DNA of 64,000 bases from Vibrio penaeicida (GTDB lineage Bacteria; Pseudomonadota; Gammaproteobacteria; Enterobacterales; Vibrionaceae): assembly GCF_030689305.1 (NCBI RefSeq), contig NZ_JAUYVM010000009.1:1-64000 (forward strand), read 5' to 3'. The position numbers and the translations under genes are program-made. The notes beneath the pieces were generated by a model. That model was not told the origin of the DNA and searched no databases. It was given only the letters and a program-made list of their open reading frames with translations. Below, one piece after another: positions 24,004 to 32,745 of the stretch (position 1 is the stretch's first letter; every line of letters starts with the position of its first letter).

Positions 24004-24429
24004 GTGGCAATAGCAGAATTAGATCGACAGCTATGTTTTGCTCTATATTCTACATCCAATAAGCTGACATCAACGTATAGGGAGTTACTTGAACCTCATG
24101 GTTTAACCTATACGCAATTTGTGGTGCTGATGGCATTGTGGAAAGAAGATGAGGTTTCAATTAGTCAGCTAGCGAAGACAACAGAACTCAGCAAGGCAAC
24201 CATGACGCCGCTGTTGAAACGAATGGAAGAGAAAGACCTTATTCGTCGGGAGCAGCTTGCGAATAATGAACGTCAAAAATCCATTGTACTAACGGATTTA
24301 GGGAGGGAGCTTTCTCAAAATAGCTCCGACATTACAGATAAGGTTTTTTGCTCAACTGGTTTAACCCAAGAAGAGGCAAATTCCATGATTCAGCTGTGTA
24401 AGAAGGTCAGAATACAATCGAACGAATAG
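24004..24429 (+). CDS. MarR-family regulator, OhrR-like
   Basis: A 141-residue protein if started at the GTG at 24004, which follows TTGGAGAATCG. Several in-frame ATGs upstream (23950-23976) would add up to 18 residues, and the longest frame from 23914 overlaps the direct repeats. It begins VAIAELDRQLCFALYSTSNKLT, shown here in part as LDRQLCFALY. The Cys matches the peroxidatic Cys of OhrR organic-peroxide sensors. The winged helix is at about residues 45-100 (ISQLAKTTELSKATMTPLLK). Regulation of the divergent 75-residue gene is inferred. Confidence 0.75.
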   Translation: MAIAELDRQLCFALYSTSNKLTSTYRELLEPHGLTYTQFVVLMALWKEDEVSISQLAKTTELSKATMTPLLKRMEEKDLIRREQLANNERQKSIVLTDLGRELSQNSSDITDKVFCSTGLTQEEANSMIQLCKKVRIQSNE

Positions 24430-24435
24430 AGTTTG

Positions 24436-25125
24436 CTAATCGATACAGGCGCATTCAATTGCTGCCCGTGCTAAAAGCCGAGTGGAATCCAATGTTGGGA
24501 GCGTGGAGTTTTCGTCGCTCAGTACAATGGGAAGCTCGGTGCAACCCAAAACAACGGCTTCACAACCCTGAGATTTAAATTCTTCAATCACCTTAAGCAA
24601 ATATTCGGTAACATGGCTTGGAGCGTTACCGAGCACCAGTTCATTCATGATTAAATTGCCAATCTCTTGTCGCTGCAATGCATTGGGCAATACCACGTCT
24701 ATACCTACTTTTCGCATACTATTTGGGTAAACATCGCTTTCGGTTAGCCATTGCGTGCCTAGGATACCAACCTTACAGTAGCTTTGATGTTTGGCGTACT
24801 GAGACACCACATCCGCAATATGTAACCAAGGAAGCGATGAGGGCTGCTCCACCAAATCGAAAGCTTGGTGAATAGTATTGTCTGGGCAAATAACAAAATC
24901 AGCACCAGCGGCCTTGAGCTTTTCAACGGAAGTTAACATAAGGTCGGCAATGTGTTTCTTCGACCCTTGATTCAAAGCATCAACATATAAAGATAGAGAA
25001 GGGGTGTGCATCACGATATCTGGATGTTGATAGTGCCCCAATTTGGCAATGCTTTCGCTACAAATCGTTGTATAGCAGAGCGCTGCACCTTCCGCTGAGC
25101 AACCAACAATTCCAATGCTCTTCAT
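24436..25125 (-). CDS. Aspartate/glutamate racemase-family protein
   Basis: A 229-residue protein of the Asp/Glu/hydantoin racemase fold. The N-terminal GIVGCSAEGAALCY and the second catalytic Cys block VVLGCTELPI (near residue 193) are typical. The first catalytic position, usually Cys or Thr just before Asn-Thr, reads ICPDNTIH here, so Asp occupies that site with a Cys three residues earlier. The enzyme may be one-base or have altered specificity. It is convergent with the MarR gene, with only 6 bases between stops. Confidence 0.78.
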   Translation of the reverse strand: MKSIGIVGCSAEGAALCYTTICSESIAKLGHYQHPDIVMHTPSLSLYVDALNQGSKKHIADLMLTSVEKLKAAGADFVICPDNTIHQAFDLVEQPSSLPWLHIADVVSQYAKHQSYCKVGILGTQWLTESDVYPNSMRKVGIDVVLPNALQRQEIGNLIMNELVLGNAPSHVTEYLLKVIEEFKSQGCEAVVLGCTELPIVLSDENSTLPTLDSTRLLARAAIECACID

Positions 25126-25253
25126 ATCCGATCTCCTTCATTGATGTGTCTCCTGCCTATAAACAGACATGGGGATGTGTCGTTTATTTTCAATACAAAC
25201 GTGCTAACAAGGCATTAATCTAACGTTCTCAAACAAGCCTGAAGGAAAAGAAA

Positions 25254-25640
25254 ATGAGATTAAAATATACGATTCTCTATGTAGAAAATGTGGCAAAAAC
25301 ACTGGCGTTTTATGAACGCGCCTTTGGGCTTTCACGTGCGATGCTCCATGAGGGGGGAGACTACGGCGAGTTGGATACGGGTGCTACGACCTTATCATTT
25401 TCGTCGCTTGACCTGATGAATAAGCTTGGAAAAGGGGCAATACTACCCAAGCGCGAACAACCCAGTTTCGAAATAGCATTTGAAACGGATAAAGTCGCGG
25501 AGTCGCTACAACAAGCCTTGGATGCGGGCGCAGAACTTGTTCAGCCTGTAGAGCACATGCCTTGGGGGCAAACTACATCTTATGTACATGACATAAATGG
25601 CTTTTTAATTGAAATATGCTCACCAGTGGCAGAGAGTTAA
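25254..25640 (+). CDS. VOC-superfamily (glyoxalase-like) protein
   Basis: A 128-residue vicinal-oxygen-chelate protein with the two beta-alpha-beta-beta-beta units. The start is RLKYTILYVENVAKTLAFYE and the end HDINGFLIEICSP with a likely metal Glu. It may detoxify an aldehyde or antibiotic or be a binding protein, and the substrate cannot be told. A GAAGGAAAAG site precedes the ATG. Its stop overlaps by four bases that of the convergent AraC gene. Confidence 0.8.
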   Translation: MRLKYTILYVENVAKTLAFYERAFGLSRAMLHEGGDYGELDTGATTLSFSSLDLMNKLGKGAILPKREQPSFEIAFETDKVAESLQQALDAGAELVQPVEHMPWGQTTSYVHDINGFLIEICSPVAES

Positions 25641-26275
25641 TACCCATCATCAAAAATCTGAGCTTTGATGTCTTCTCGATTGAAAAGCTGAGTTGGCGTA
25701 ACACCTAACCAGCTTTTAATCTCACGGCACATATGAGCTTGATCTGAATATTGAAAATCGTAGGCAATGTCGGATAAATTTCCGCTCAATATTATCGCTT
25801 TGGCACACTGGCGAACTCTGGCTAATCGAAACCAAAATAGCGGCGTTTGATCGGTGTGCTTTTTGATGGTTCTTTGTAGCGTTCTTACATTTACACCGAG
25901 CAATGATGCTATTTGCTCAATACTTCCCATTTCCTTACGAATGCATTCAAGTGCTTCAGCAACGTTTGAGTTAACTGTCGTTGCAGATTCAATTCTATCA
26001 ATAAGTTGATCTTTTGAATCCCAGCATTGAAGCAGTTTATCCGTTGCAACGTTGGAAGCGCTGCAACCTGGTTGAAGTCGAAACCCTAACATTGCAGTTC
26101 CCGCGGTTATATCGATTGGTGCAGTATGCGTATAAAGAGGAGAGACATTGATTTGGGCTGGCGTATTATCCGCAAGTGTAACGATGACATCCTGACACCC
26201 ATCCGGAATGATGAAAGCTCTTTTATTTTCAACGGCTTTTGATTGCCATGTGTCTATAATGTGAGAAGAATACAT
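25637..26275 (-). CDS. AraC-family regulator
   Basis: A 212-residue protein. An N-terminal sensor part (IPDGCQDVIV, LGFRLQPGC) resembles the DUF6597-type domain. The C-terminal AraC double helix-turn-helix at about residues 110-200 reads IEQIASLLGVNVRTLQRTIK and LSDIAYDFQYSDQAHMCREI. It may control the convergent VOC gene, but no site is identified. Confidence 0.8.
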   Translation of the reverse strand: MYSSHIIDTWQSKAVENKRAFIIPDGCQDVIVTLADNTPAQINVSPLYTHTAPIDITAGTAMLGFRLQPGCSASNVATDKLLQCWDSKDQLIDRIESATTVNSNVAEALECIRKEMGSIEQIASLLGVNVRTLQRTIKKHTDQTPLFWFRLARVRQCAKAIILSGNLSDIAYDFQYSDQAHMCREIKSWLGVTPTQLFNREDIKAQIFDDGY

Positions 26276-26346
26276 ACAATTTTGGGGTGTCTACTGAACT
26301 ATAGTAAGGTTAACACATCATTGAATCTAACAAAGAGATAACGTAA

Positions 26347-26634
26347 ATGAGTGACGAAATTGCAGTGATCCACGACATTCAAGCCAAAGAATTTCGAATT
26401 GAAGTCGCACCAGAGCACTGGGCGAAAGTAACCTATCGCCAAGAAGGAGACGTGTTTTTTGTCGACCATTCCTCCGTGCCTGAAGCGTTGAGGGGGCAAG
26501 GGAAAGGCGTGGTGATGATGGAAGCGGTATTACCAGAAATGGAAAAGCTGAATGTGAAAATTGTGCCGGAATGCAGTTACGTTAAGCACTATGTCAACAA
26601 GCATGAAAACTGGCATCATTTACTGGCTGAGTAA
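26347..26634 (+). CDS. Small GNAT acetyltransferase (YjdJ-like)
   Basis: A 95-residue minimal GNAT domain with the acetyl-CoA loop VPEALRGQGKGVVMMEAVL and the C-terminal KIVPECSYVKHYVNKHENW, the signature of the YjdJ/GCN5-like small acetyltransferases. The acceptor is unknown. AAAGAGATAACG lies before the ATG. A bidirectional terminator follows. Confidence 0.85.
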   Translation: MSDEIAVIHDIQAKEFRIEVAPEHWAKVTYRQEGDVFFVDHSSVPEALRGQGKGVVMMEAVLPEMEKLNVKIVPECSYVKHYVNKHENWHHLLAE

Positions 26635-26667
26635 ACTCATCTGCTTTGCTTAAAATATACGAGTAAT

Positions 26668-26696
26668 AAAAAAGGATGGGATCCCATCCTTTTTTG
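26668..26696. terminator. Bidirectional terminator
   Basis: The palindrome AAGGATGGGATCCCATCCTT is flanked by A and T runs, between the convergent GNAT and M14 peptidase genes. Confidence 0.9.
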
Positions 26697-26708
26697 TTTT
26701 CGATAGCT

Positions 26709-27626
26709 CTATAAATTGAGTAAGTAGTCCAATCCACCTTTAATTGAAGCGACTTGCGCATCGTTACATTCTTCGTCTGTCACTTTCGGGCTGTCGGGGT
26801 ACACTTCCGTTGTGGTGCCGTACTCACATCCAGTAAAGCCGCTGCACAGCCCAAGTTTACTGGTTGGGTAATTGATTACACCATGCTGCACTACGGGTGA
26901 ACCGATAATGTTTCCATTACCGTCTGGTGGAGCAATATGAGTGACTTTTTCGACCGCTTGAATGATGGCTGTTTGGAAACCTTCGTTTGGATTTTCTGTA
27001 TCTCCAACCAAGTAAAAGCCATCTGGGACAAGATCTTCGATGTAATCTAAACCATCGCGTGCGGCAAGGGCGGGGCGAAACTCGGACTCGTCAGTGTCTG
27101 TGGTTTCATGCAAATCAATATGGGCGTAGATGTCGACACCAAGTGATTCCACCATCGACATTAGGTTTGCCGATTCCTCTGCAGGAGAATCTTTGTAAAA
27201 GGAACGATTAGGATCCACTGCGTTTGGATTCCAACGGTTTATGGTTTCGTAACCCCATGGGCTGACACAAGGAGCAACAACAATATTAAAGTGTTTTTCA
27301 TATTCATTGCCGAGTAGCGAGAGGAACTTAAGTGCGCCATGAACACCGCTTGTTTCATAGCCGTGCACACCGCCAGTGACCAAAATGGTCTTGCGGTTGG
27401 TATCCCAAGTTTTACTTTTTACCGCGTATAGTGGGAATTGTTCTGGGTTATAGCTTAGTGCACCATATTGGAATACGTCGTATTGGTTGCGTAGCGCATC
27501 AATTTTAGTGACGACGTCACTTTTATAGCTGCGCTTGATTGAAACTGAATCTAGCCATGCTTTTTTTTCTTCTACTCCCCAAGCTGTTCCTTGAGTGCCA
27601 ATAGGGTATTGGTAGCCACTTTTCAT
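26709..27626 (-). CDS. M14-family metallocarboxypeptidase
   Basis: A 305-residue protein with the M14 zinc ligands and active site: HGYETSGVHG (HxxE), DPNRSF, AHIDLHETTD (third His ligand), and the catalytic Glu in TTEVYPDS. No signal peptide is seen, so it is probably cytoplasmic. The family trims C-terminal residues from peptides or acts on amino-acid conjugates. Its substrate is not readable. It is a single-gene unit. Confidence 0.85.
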   Translation of the reverse strand: MKSGYQYPIGTQGTAWGVEEKKAWLDSVSIKRSYKSDVVTKIDALRNQYDVFQYGALSYNPEQFPLYAVKSKTWDTNRKTILVTGGVHGYETSGVHGALKFLSLLGNEYEKHFNIVVAPCVSPWGYETINRWNPNAVDPNRSFYKDSPAEESANLMSMVESLGVDIYAHIDLHETTDTDESEFRPALAARDGLDYIEDLVPDGFYLVGDTENPNEGFQTAIIQAVEKVTHIAPPDGNGNIIGSPVVQHGVINYPTSKLGLCSGFTGCEYGTTTEVYPDSPKVTDEECNDAQVASIKGGLDYLLNL

Positions 27627-27670
27627 TGTTCACCTACACGTTGATTGCGATCCATTTGTAAGGCAACAAG

Positions 27671-27741
27671 TATACTGAAGCCAACTCAAGATACTAGGTT
27701 CTGTAAATTCAGAATCCTATATATTGAGATAGGTGGGTATA
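27671..27741. repeat. Degenerate copy of the TATACCC hairpin family
   Basis: TATACTGAAGCCAACTCAAGATAC at the left and ATATTGAGATAGGTGGGTATA at the right correspond to the eroded ends of the long repeat, with TTCTGTAAATTCAGAATCC in the middle. Confidence 0.5.
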
Positions 27742-27834
27742 TACATCAGTTCCACGTGACAAAGACGCCCAACGATATTGGTGCAATACCATTCGGTGTC
27801 TTTGTTAATGAACGGCTTGAAAGCATCACTTCTT

Positions 27835-27874
27835 AGAAAGCTAGAAAGCTAGAAAGCTAGAAAGCTAGAAAGCC
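27835..27874. repeat. Five tandem 8-base units
   Basis: AGAAAGCT is repeated four times exactly, with a fifth copy AGAAAGCC. The array abuts the TAG stop codon (27874-27876) of the minus-strand gene, so slippage here would alter only its 3' untranslated region. Confidence 0.9.
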
Positions 27875-28611
27875 TATTGAGTGACTATTTGAAAGGTATT
27901 CAGCTCTTTACGACTCATATAATGCATATTATCTGCATCAGCCGATTCTAGTGTGAAAAAATAAAATGCTTCTGGCTTAGGAAGCTCAATGAGCTTGTAA
28001 AATTGAATGTAGGGTTGATGGTCACGGTGAGTTTTAGGTAGCTCATTTCCCTGATAGTCACCAGAAGCCCAGCTATGAACACCAATATAAGCGTTTTTGT
28101 CTGCGGTTCGAGTTTTACCCGCTAAAAACAGATCCGTTCCGCCAGAGGCGACACCACCTCGAATAACGTTTCCTTCATCGTCTTTTTGATTTAACGCCCC
28201 AGAAACGTGCGTATGTAACTTTAACGAGTGAATCAGTGTTGCGAGCTTCAAGTTGGTTACATCGTCTACCGAACCACCGACGTCTAAAAAGATCAGTTTA
28301 TTGAGGTTTGGGTGGTCATCCAACATTTCTTGTGCGGCTTGCAATGTGCCATCACATATTACCCCCGTTACTTCGGCTGTTGAGCCAGATTCCAAAACAC
28401 GAAATATCGCGGCATCCAAATTACTCATACCAACCTCTTCTAATAACTCTTGCGAACACGTAGACGCATATTCTATAGGAGTGGATTCAGCCGATACAAA
28501 ACTCGACAACCCCAGAAAAGAAGCGAGGATAAAAGGGCGTAAGCGCAGTGGTTCTAGGGCGCGCAGAGAGTTCAAAATGCGTAAAGGTATCAAATGGCAT
28601 AGCGGTTTCAT
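27874..28611 (-). CDS. Periplasmic ClpP-like protein (COG3904 type)
   Basis: A 245-residue protein from the ATG at 28611 (a start at 28641 adds ten residues). A basic N-terminus and hydrophobic segment ending SFVSAES act as a signal peptide. The mature part resembles predicted periplasmic ClpP/crotonase-fold proteins: LIFLDVGGSVDDVTNLKLA, then ASGGTDLFLAG and AYIGVHSWASGDY, where the Ser/His positions could be catalytic. No protease has been shown in this group to my knowledge. It carries the 8-base repeat array right after its stop. Confidence 0.55.
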   Translation of the reverse strand: MKPLCHLIPLRILNSLRALEPLRLRPFILASFLGLSSFVSAESTPIEYASTCSQELLEEVGMSNLDAAIFRVLESGSTAEVTGVICDGTLQAAQEMLDDHPNLNKLIFLDVGGSVDDVTNLKLATLIHSLKLHTHVSGALNQKDDEGNVIRGGVASGGTDLFLAGKTRTADKNAYIGVHSWASGDYQGNELPKTHRDHQPYIQFYKLIELPKPEAFYFFTLESADADNMHYMSRKELNTFQIVTQ

Positions 28612-28815
28612 GATGATTATCTTCGTCTGATAAAAGGACAATGGTTTTTAACAGATCACAAGGTGAGAAACTATCAGAGCGGTGTAAGCCTTTGTCAGGA
28701 TTAAAAATAAATTGGTTTGCATCCAAATTATTCAAGTTGAATTACTTATCTTTAGCTCGCTTGAATATTGATTAAGCAGGCAGCAATGTTACTGCCTGTT
28801 ATGAGGAGATACGAT

Positions 28816-30033
28816 CTAAACATCGTAAAATGGTGCAGGGTCGACTTCTATGTCTCTGGGGGAGATAGCACTTTCGATTTTGATATTGCCGCTCTTAAGA
28901 TCCACAAATGCAACATCGGTAAAGCGCTTAAACTTGCGAGAATAGAAGCATTTCACCACCGGTTTAAGAGGCTGTTGGCTATTCGAAGTCCAAGTTATGC
29001 CTACTCGACCATCGCTTAATTCTACTAACGACCCAACTGGGTAGACACCAATACAGTTGATGAATTTGTACACCAACTCCTGATCAAGGTGGAAGGGGGT
29101 GAGGCTCAGCAGTATTTTAAACGCTTCGGCTGAACTCATGCCAGCCTTATAACAGCGATGTGCAGTAAGGGCATCATAGATGTCAACAATACAACTCATT
29201 CTACCGTGAATAGGAATCTCGTCGCCTTTCAAACCATTTGGGTAACCATTGCCATCAAGCTTTTCATGGTGCATTAAGCAAACGTCTCTGCTGACTTGGT
29301 TTAATCCCTCGACATTATCGATGATCTCACCTGCATAGACTTGATGAAGCTTCATATGCTCAAATTCTTCAGGCGTTAATCTGGCTGGCTTGTGGAGAAC
29401 TTTATCATCCACTTTGATTTTACCCACATCGTGAATGATTCCGCCAATCGCCATATCACGAAGCATCGTTTTATCCATGCCCAAGGATTTGCCAAACGTT
29501 ACCAGTAAACATGCAACATTAACCGAATGTTCGAGTAAGTAAGAGTCTTTGTTTCGAAGGGCTGAAACACATTTAATAGCATCGGAATCAATTAGCACGG
29601 TTTCAATGACATCATCCGCCCACTCTTCAAGTGCATCAACCTCGAAACTGTTTCCTTCAAATGTCTCCGTCAACAATTTTTGCGCTAAACCTTTGGCTTC
29701 GGCAATCAGCTTTTTTGCTTTGTTTTGTCTGATCTCGCGGCTGGGCATTTTTTTTGAGCGTGCAGGTGCGACCTCGCTTGAGGCTTTCTTATCGTCTGAA
29801 CTGCTTGCATTGGCAACAGGTTTGAAAACGCAATTGCTGGCGGACAATTTTTCATCCACCCATGCGAAACGAACACCACTGTCCACCAATTGAGCTATGG
29901 CTTTTTGAGTTGAAACGCGACCAGCATTGGAGAGGTTTACCCGTTCACTTTGCTCAATTCCCGTTACAAACATTCCTATATTTAAGTGTTCAATTGCGAT
30001 CTTTATAGAGTTTTCAGGTTTGTATTGCATCAA
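28816..30033 (-). CDS. HD-GYP cyclic-di-GMP phosphodiesterase (DUF3391 + HD-GYP)
   Basis: A 405-residue cytoplasmic protein. The N-terminal DUF3391 domain (about residues 8-80) contains IEHLNIGMFVTGIEQSE. A variable Ser/Lys-rich linker follows, then the HD-GYP domain (about 165-360) with HSVNVACL, the metal pair in GGIIHDVGKIKVDD, MHHEKLDGNGYPNGL (the HHE...GYP signature intact) and VDIYDALTAHR. It should hydrolyse c-di-GMP to GMP and so favour motility over biofilm. It has no sensory domain that I can identify. Confidence 0.9.
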   Translation of the reverse strand: MMQYKPENSIKIAIEHLNIGMFVTGIEQSERVNLSNAGRVSTQKAIAQLVDSGVRFAWVDEKLSASNCVFKPVANASSSDDKKASSEVAPARSKKMPSREIRQNKAKKLIAEAKGLAQKLLTETFEGNSFEVDALEEWADDVIETVLIDSDAIKCVSALRNKDSYLLEHSVNVACLLVTFGKSLGMDKTMLRDMAIGGIIHDVGKIKVDDKVLHKPARLTPEEFEHMKLHQVYAGEIIDNVEGLNQVSRDVCLMHHEKLDGNGYPNGLKGDEIPIHGRMSCIVDIYDALTAHRCYKAGMSSAEAFKILLSLTPFHLDQELVYKFINCIGVYPVGSLVELSDGRVGITWTSNSQQPLKPVVKCFYSRKFKRFTDVAFVDLKSGNIKIESAISPRDIEVDPAPFYDV

Positions 30034-30373
30034 TTGATAACCAATAAGCGCCGTTAAAATTAGGAAAATACATGCTATGTGAACAGTATTTTTGTGGTCC
30101 TACTACGGCTTAGTTGAAATTGTTCTGAATCCCGAGATTCCATGCTCGGTACATACTCAAGTTTAGGTGATCTCTCACAATTTTGGAGAGAGCCATTACA
30201 AAAAAACAAATCTTTATTGAGATCTATATCTTGTTTCTCATATATGTGATGAGCCGATTAATAAAAACGAAATAATGTAACGGAAACTAACTGTTGTTAT
30301 AAGCATTAATATAAGCAATAGAAAAGTCACATATTTTACACGGTTTTATATAACTATGCTGTTTAAATAATGT
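30034..30373. other. 340-base gene-free AT-rich gap
   Basis: I find no frame longer than a few codons with a ribosome site, no clear hairpin terminator, and no repeat. The short stretch TTCTGAATCCCGAGATTCC near 30121 faintly recalls the interior of the long hairpin repeats. Confidence 0.4.
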
Positions 30374-30790
30374 TTATCTAATGTATTTTGAGTGCATATT
30401 TATGTACCAGTGATGAACTTTTCCATCACTTTTTTGAACCCAAAGATCGTTGTTATAAAGCACTATTTTGCCAGTCACTGAAATGTGTATGGTGCTTTCA
30501 TCAAATGTATTCAATTTAACGAAAGGATCGGCAGTGATTAAGAAGGGGGGTGTGTCATTGAGTTTTTCATCTTCAACAACGAACTCACCACCAACAATAT
30601 AGTAGTGGTAAATAGGATCGATAGAAGGGTCACTTGATATAACTTTATACCCAACAAAAGAAAAAGGTTGTTGAAGCGGTTGATTCACAACTTGTTTGTC
30701 TAACCGGTTTGTCGGTGGAAGAAAAATCCACGTAGAGATTAGAACAATGACTAAGGCCACCAAAGAAAGCCCAATTTTTAGTGAACGCAT
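30374..30790 (-). CDS. Membrane-anchored hypothetical protein
   Basis: A 138-residue protein with one N-terminal transmembrane or signal helix (about residues 6-24) and a beta-rich extracytoplasmic part (YHYYIVGGEFVVEDE, IHISVTGKIVLYNNDLWVQK). I do not recognise the family. It starts three bases after the HAD hydrolase stop, so it is the second gene of a two-gene operon. Confidence 0.55.
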   Translation of the reverse strand: MRSLKIGLSLVALVIVLISTWIFLPPTNRLDKQVVNQPLQQPFSFVGYKVISSDPSIDPIYHYYIVGGEFVVEDEKLNDTPPFLITADPFVKLNTFDESTIHISVTGKIVLYNNDLWVQKSDGKVHHWYINMHSKYIR

Positions 30791-30793
30791 TGT

Positions 30794-31453
30794 TTACTTA
30801 CTCAATGCTTTGAGATGTATTAAAACATCGTTCAATGAAGGCATGACGTGATGTCCCATGGCTTTTATTTCTGAACACGGCTGCACTAAGTCAGGAATTT
30901 GGAAGGTACTCATGTTTGCTCCAACAGCAGAACGCACACCGTTATTGGAATCTTCAAATGCGAGGCAGTGCTTAGGATCAACAGCAATCCGATTTGCTGC
31001 TAATAAGTAAATCTCTGGATCGGGCTTACCATTTTTTACTTCACAGCCTGTTGTGACGTTTTCAAAATATGTATCTAGACCAGCCAAACGCAGTTTGACT
31101 CTTGCGACTTCTTTACCTGTCGATGTTGCAACGGCCAACTTAATATCTTTGCTTTGAAACCATTCCAAAAGGTCGATCACCCCTTCTTTTACTGGAATAG
31201 CTTGATGCAGGACAACATCGTCGTAGCGCTTTTTCCATTCACCATGCAACTTGGAGTATTCGATATATTGGTCATAAGCAGCACGTAAAGTTTGTTCAAT
31301 ACCCGCTGAATTTCGCCCGATGATCGAAGGATAAACATCGTCCAGAAACGGAATATCCAATGTATCGCATGCCTGTTTAAAAATGGACATACACACACGC
31401 TCCGTATCGAGAAGGAGCCCGTCCATATCGAAGATTGCTGCTTGATAATTCAT
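30794..31453 (-). CDS. HAD-superfamily phosphatase (beta-phosphoglucomutase-like)
   Basis: A 219-residue enzyme. HAD motif I is AIFDMDGLLLDTE (nucleophile Asp), motif II is VATSTGKEV, motif III Lys is in VKNGKPDPEIY, and motif IV is AFEDSNNGVRSA. The cap lies between motifs I and II, subclass I. It most resembles the phosphosugar phosphatase/mutase group (YniC, YqaB). The substrate is unknown. It is the first gene of an operon with the 138-residue membrane protein. Confidence 0.85.
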   Translation of the reverse strand: MNYQAAIFDMDGLLLDTERVCMSIFKQACDTLDIPFLDDVYPSIIGRNSAGIEQTLRAAYDQYIEYSKLHGEWKKRYDDVVLHQAIPVKEGVIDLLEWFQSKDIKLAVATSTGKEVARVKLRLAGLDTYFENVTTGCEVKNGKPDPEIYLLAANRIAVDPKHCLAFEDSNNGVRSAVGANMSTFQIPDLVQPCSEIKAMGHHVMPSLNDVLIHLKALSK

Positions 31454-31534
31454 ATATGATTGAGTTAGTTGGGATTGAAATCACATTGTGACACAGATCA
31501 TTACAAAACCGCAGAAAAAAGTGACCTATCACTA

Positions 31535-31800
31535 TATACCCAAGTGACCTCAAGATGCAGGATTCAGAGCCTCATATGCTGTTCCAGTTCAAGGAAGAGA
31601 ACGCAGCGGAATGGCAGGTCCTTTTCAAGTTCTTTGACGATGAAATGGGATTGCATATGGGCTCCCAAGGGCGAGTTTAACTGGCTTTCATACTGCGTTG
31701 CCGATTCTTGATTTAGAACCACTAAATCTTCAAATCGGTGTCTTGTCTGAAAGCCAGTTAATTCTCGCTGAACCTAGCATCTTGAAGTTACTTGGGTATA
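31535..31800. repeat. Long hairpin repeat, copy 3 (266 bases, reverse orientation)
   Basis: Ends TATACCCAAGTGACCTCAAGA and TCTTGAAGTTACTTGGGTATA. The interior is the reverse complement of copies 1 and 2 (TCCAGTTCAAGGAAGAGAAC and GCGAGTTTAACTGGCTTTCA). It fills most of the gap between the HAD and GntR genes. Nothing else is seen in the gap. Confidence 0.87.
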
Positions 31801-31876
31801 GAGAGCTGTTGACCCTCTCTACACCTTTAAAACTTGGTATAGAGCAATAAATATCAGCGTTAACATACCCCCGAAT

Positions 31877-32590
31877 TCAGATGTTATGTGCAGGTCTCCT
31901 AATTTGTACCTCAAACTTGTATTTGTCGGCGCGGTAGAGCGTTTTGCAAAATTCAATGGGGGTATTGTTAGCAGCCATCATTCTGCGCTCTATGAGTAAA
32001 CCAGCACTATAAGGAGCAACATTGAGTAAAGCGGCTTCTTTAGGCTCGACAACCGTTGCTTCAATAAACTGATCGGCTTGATTTAAGGACAACTGGTAGT
32101 CACGCTCCAAAATGGTATAGAGAGATTCAGACGTAAGGCGTTCTGGGTCGAATTTAGGTAGAAGTTGGCACGGAAGGTAGACGGTCTCCATCGCCATTGG
32201 TAGCTCATTTGCGTAACGAATTCGTACCACTTTATAGACCAGCTCAGAAGGGGAAACATTAAGCATTTGGCTTATTTTTGCACCAGCAGAAATCGTTTCG
32301 GTAGAAATGATTCGGCTTGATGGTTTTAGACCTTTTGCCAACATCTCTTCAGAGAACGAACGCAGTGATAGCTGTTTTGTTTCAGGTCGGTCTGCTACGA
32401 AATTTCCAGCTCCAAGCTTTCTTACGATCCGCCCCTCTGCTTCCAATTCGAGTAAGCAGCGCCTTAACGTCTCCCTTGCCACATCGAATCGCTTGCTGAG
32501 TTCACGCTCGGAAGGCAGCCGCATACCCGGCGAACTATCCGCAATAAACTTCATGAGCTCGTTTTTAATATTCGCTCTCTTTGTCATCAA
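31877..32590 (-). CDS. GntR-family regulator with UTRA domain
   Basis: A 237-residue HutC-subfamily repressor. An N-terminal winged helix (about residues 5-70: MRLPSERELSKRFDVARETL, then VRKLGAGNFVADRP) is followed by a UTRA ligand domain (about 90-232, with ELVYKVVRIRYANELPMAME and SAGLLIERRMM). UTRA proteins such as NagR and DasR bind phosphorylated amino sugars and TGGTCTAGACCA sites. Similar sequences (CGGTATAGACCA and TAGACCATATGATCTA) lie in the divergent gap. It is inferred to control the adjacent ABC-nanE operon. Confidence 0.85.
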   Translation of the reverse strand: MMTKRANIKNELMKFIADSSPGMRLPSERELSKRFDVARETLRRCLLELEAEGRIVRKLGAGNFVADRPETKQLSLRSFSEEMLAKGLKPSSRIISTETISAGAKISQMLNVSPSELVYKVVRIRYANELPMAMETVYLPCQLLPKFDPERLTSESLYTILERDYQLSLNQADQFIEATVVEPKEAALLNVAPYSAGLLIERRMMAANNTPIEFCKTLYRADKYKFEVQIRRPAHNI

Positions 32591-32603
32591 TTTCTCCTTA
32601 AAT

Positions 32604-32615
32604 CGGTATAGACCA
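32604..32615. promoter_or_regulatory. NagR/DasR-like site near the GntR start
   Basis: CGGTATAGACCA matches 10 of 12 positions of the TGGTCTAGACCA consensus that I recall for NagR/DasR-type UTRA regulators. It lies 14 bases upstream of the regulator's start, so it could give autoregulation. Confidence 0.5.
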
Positions 32616-32745
32616 ATAGCATCATCCTAATGAACGTTAGCGCATGACTCAACCTGAAAACAGCCATATTTTATAGAAAACATCAATTAAAATGATTTTT
32701 GTATCAATAATGAAACACCGAAGAGATGTAAAGGGATTGTAAAAA

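Noticed and set aside
31469..31711. An 80-codon reading frame in copy 3 of the long hairpin repeat
   Set aside because: Same reason: it depends on the repeat and has no supporting start signal.
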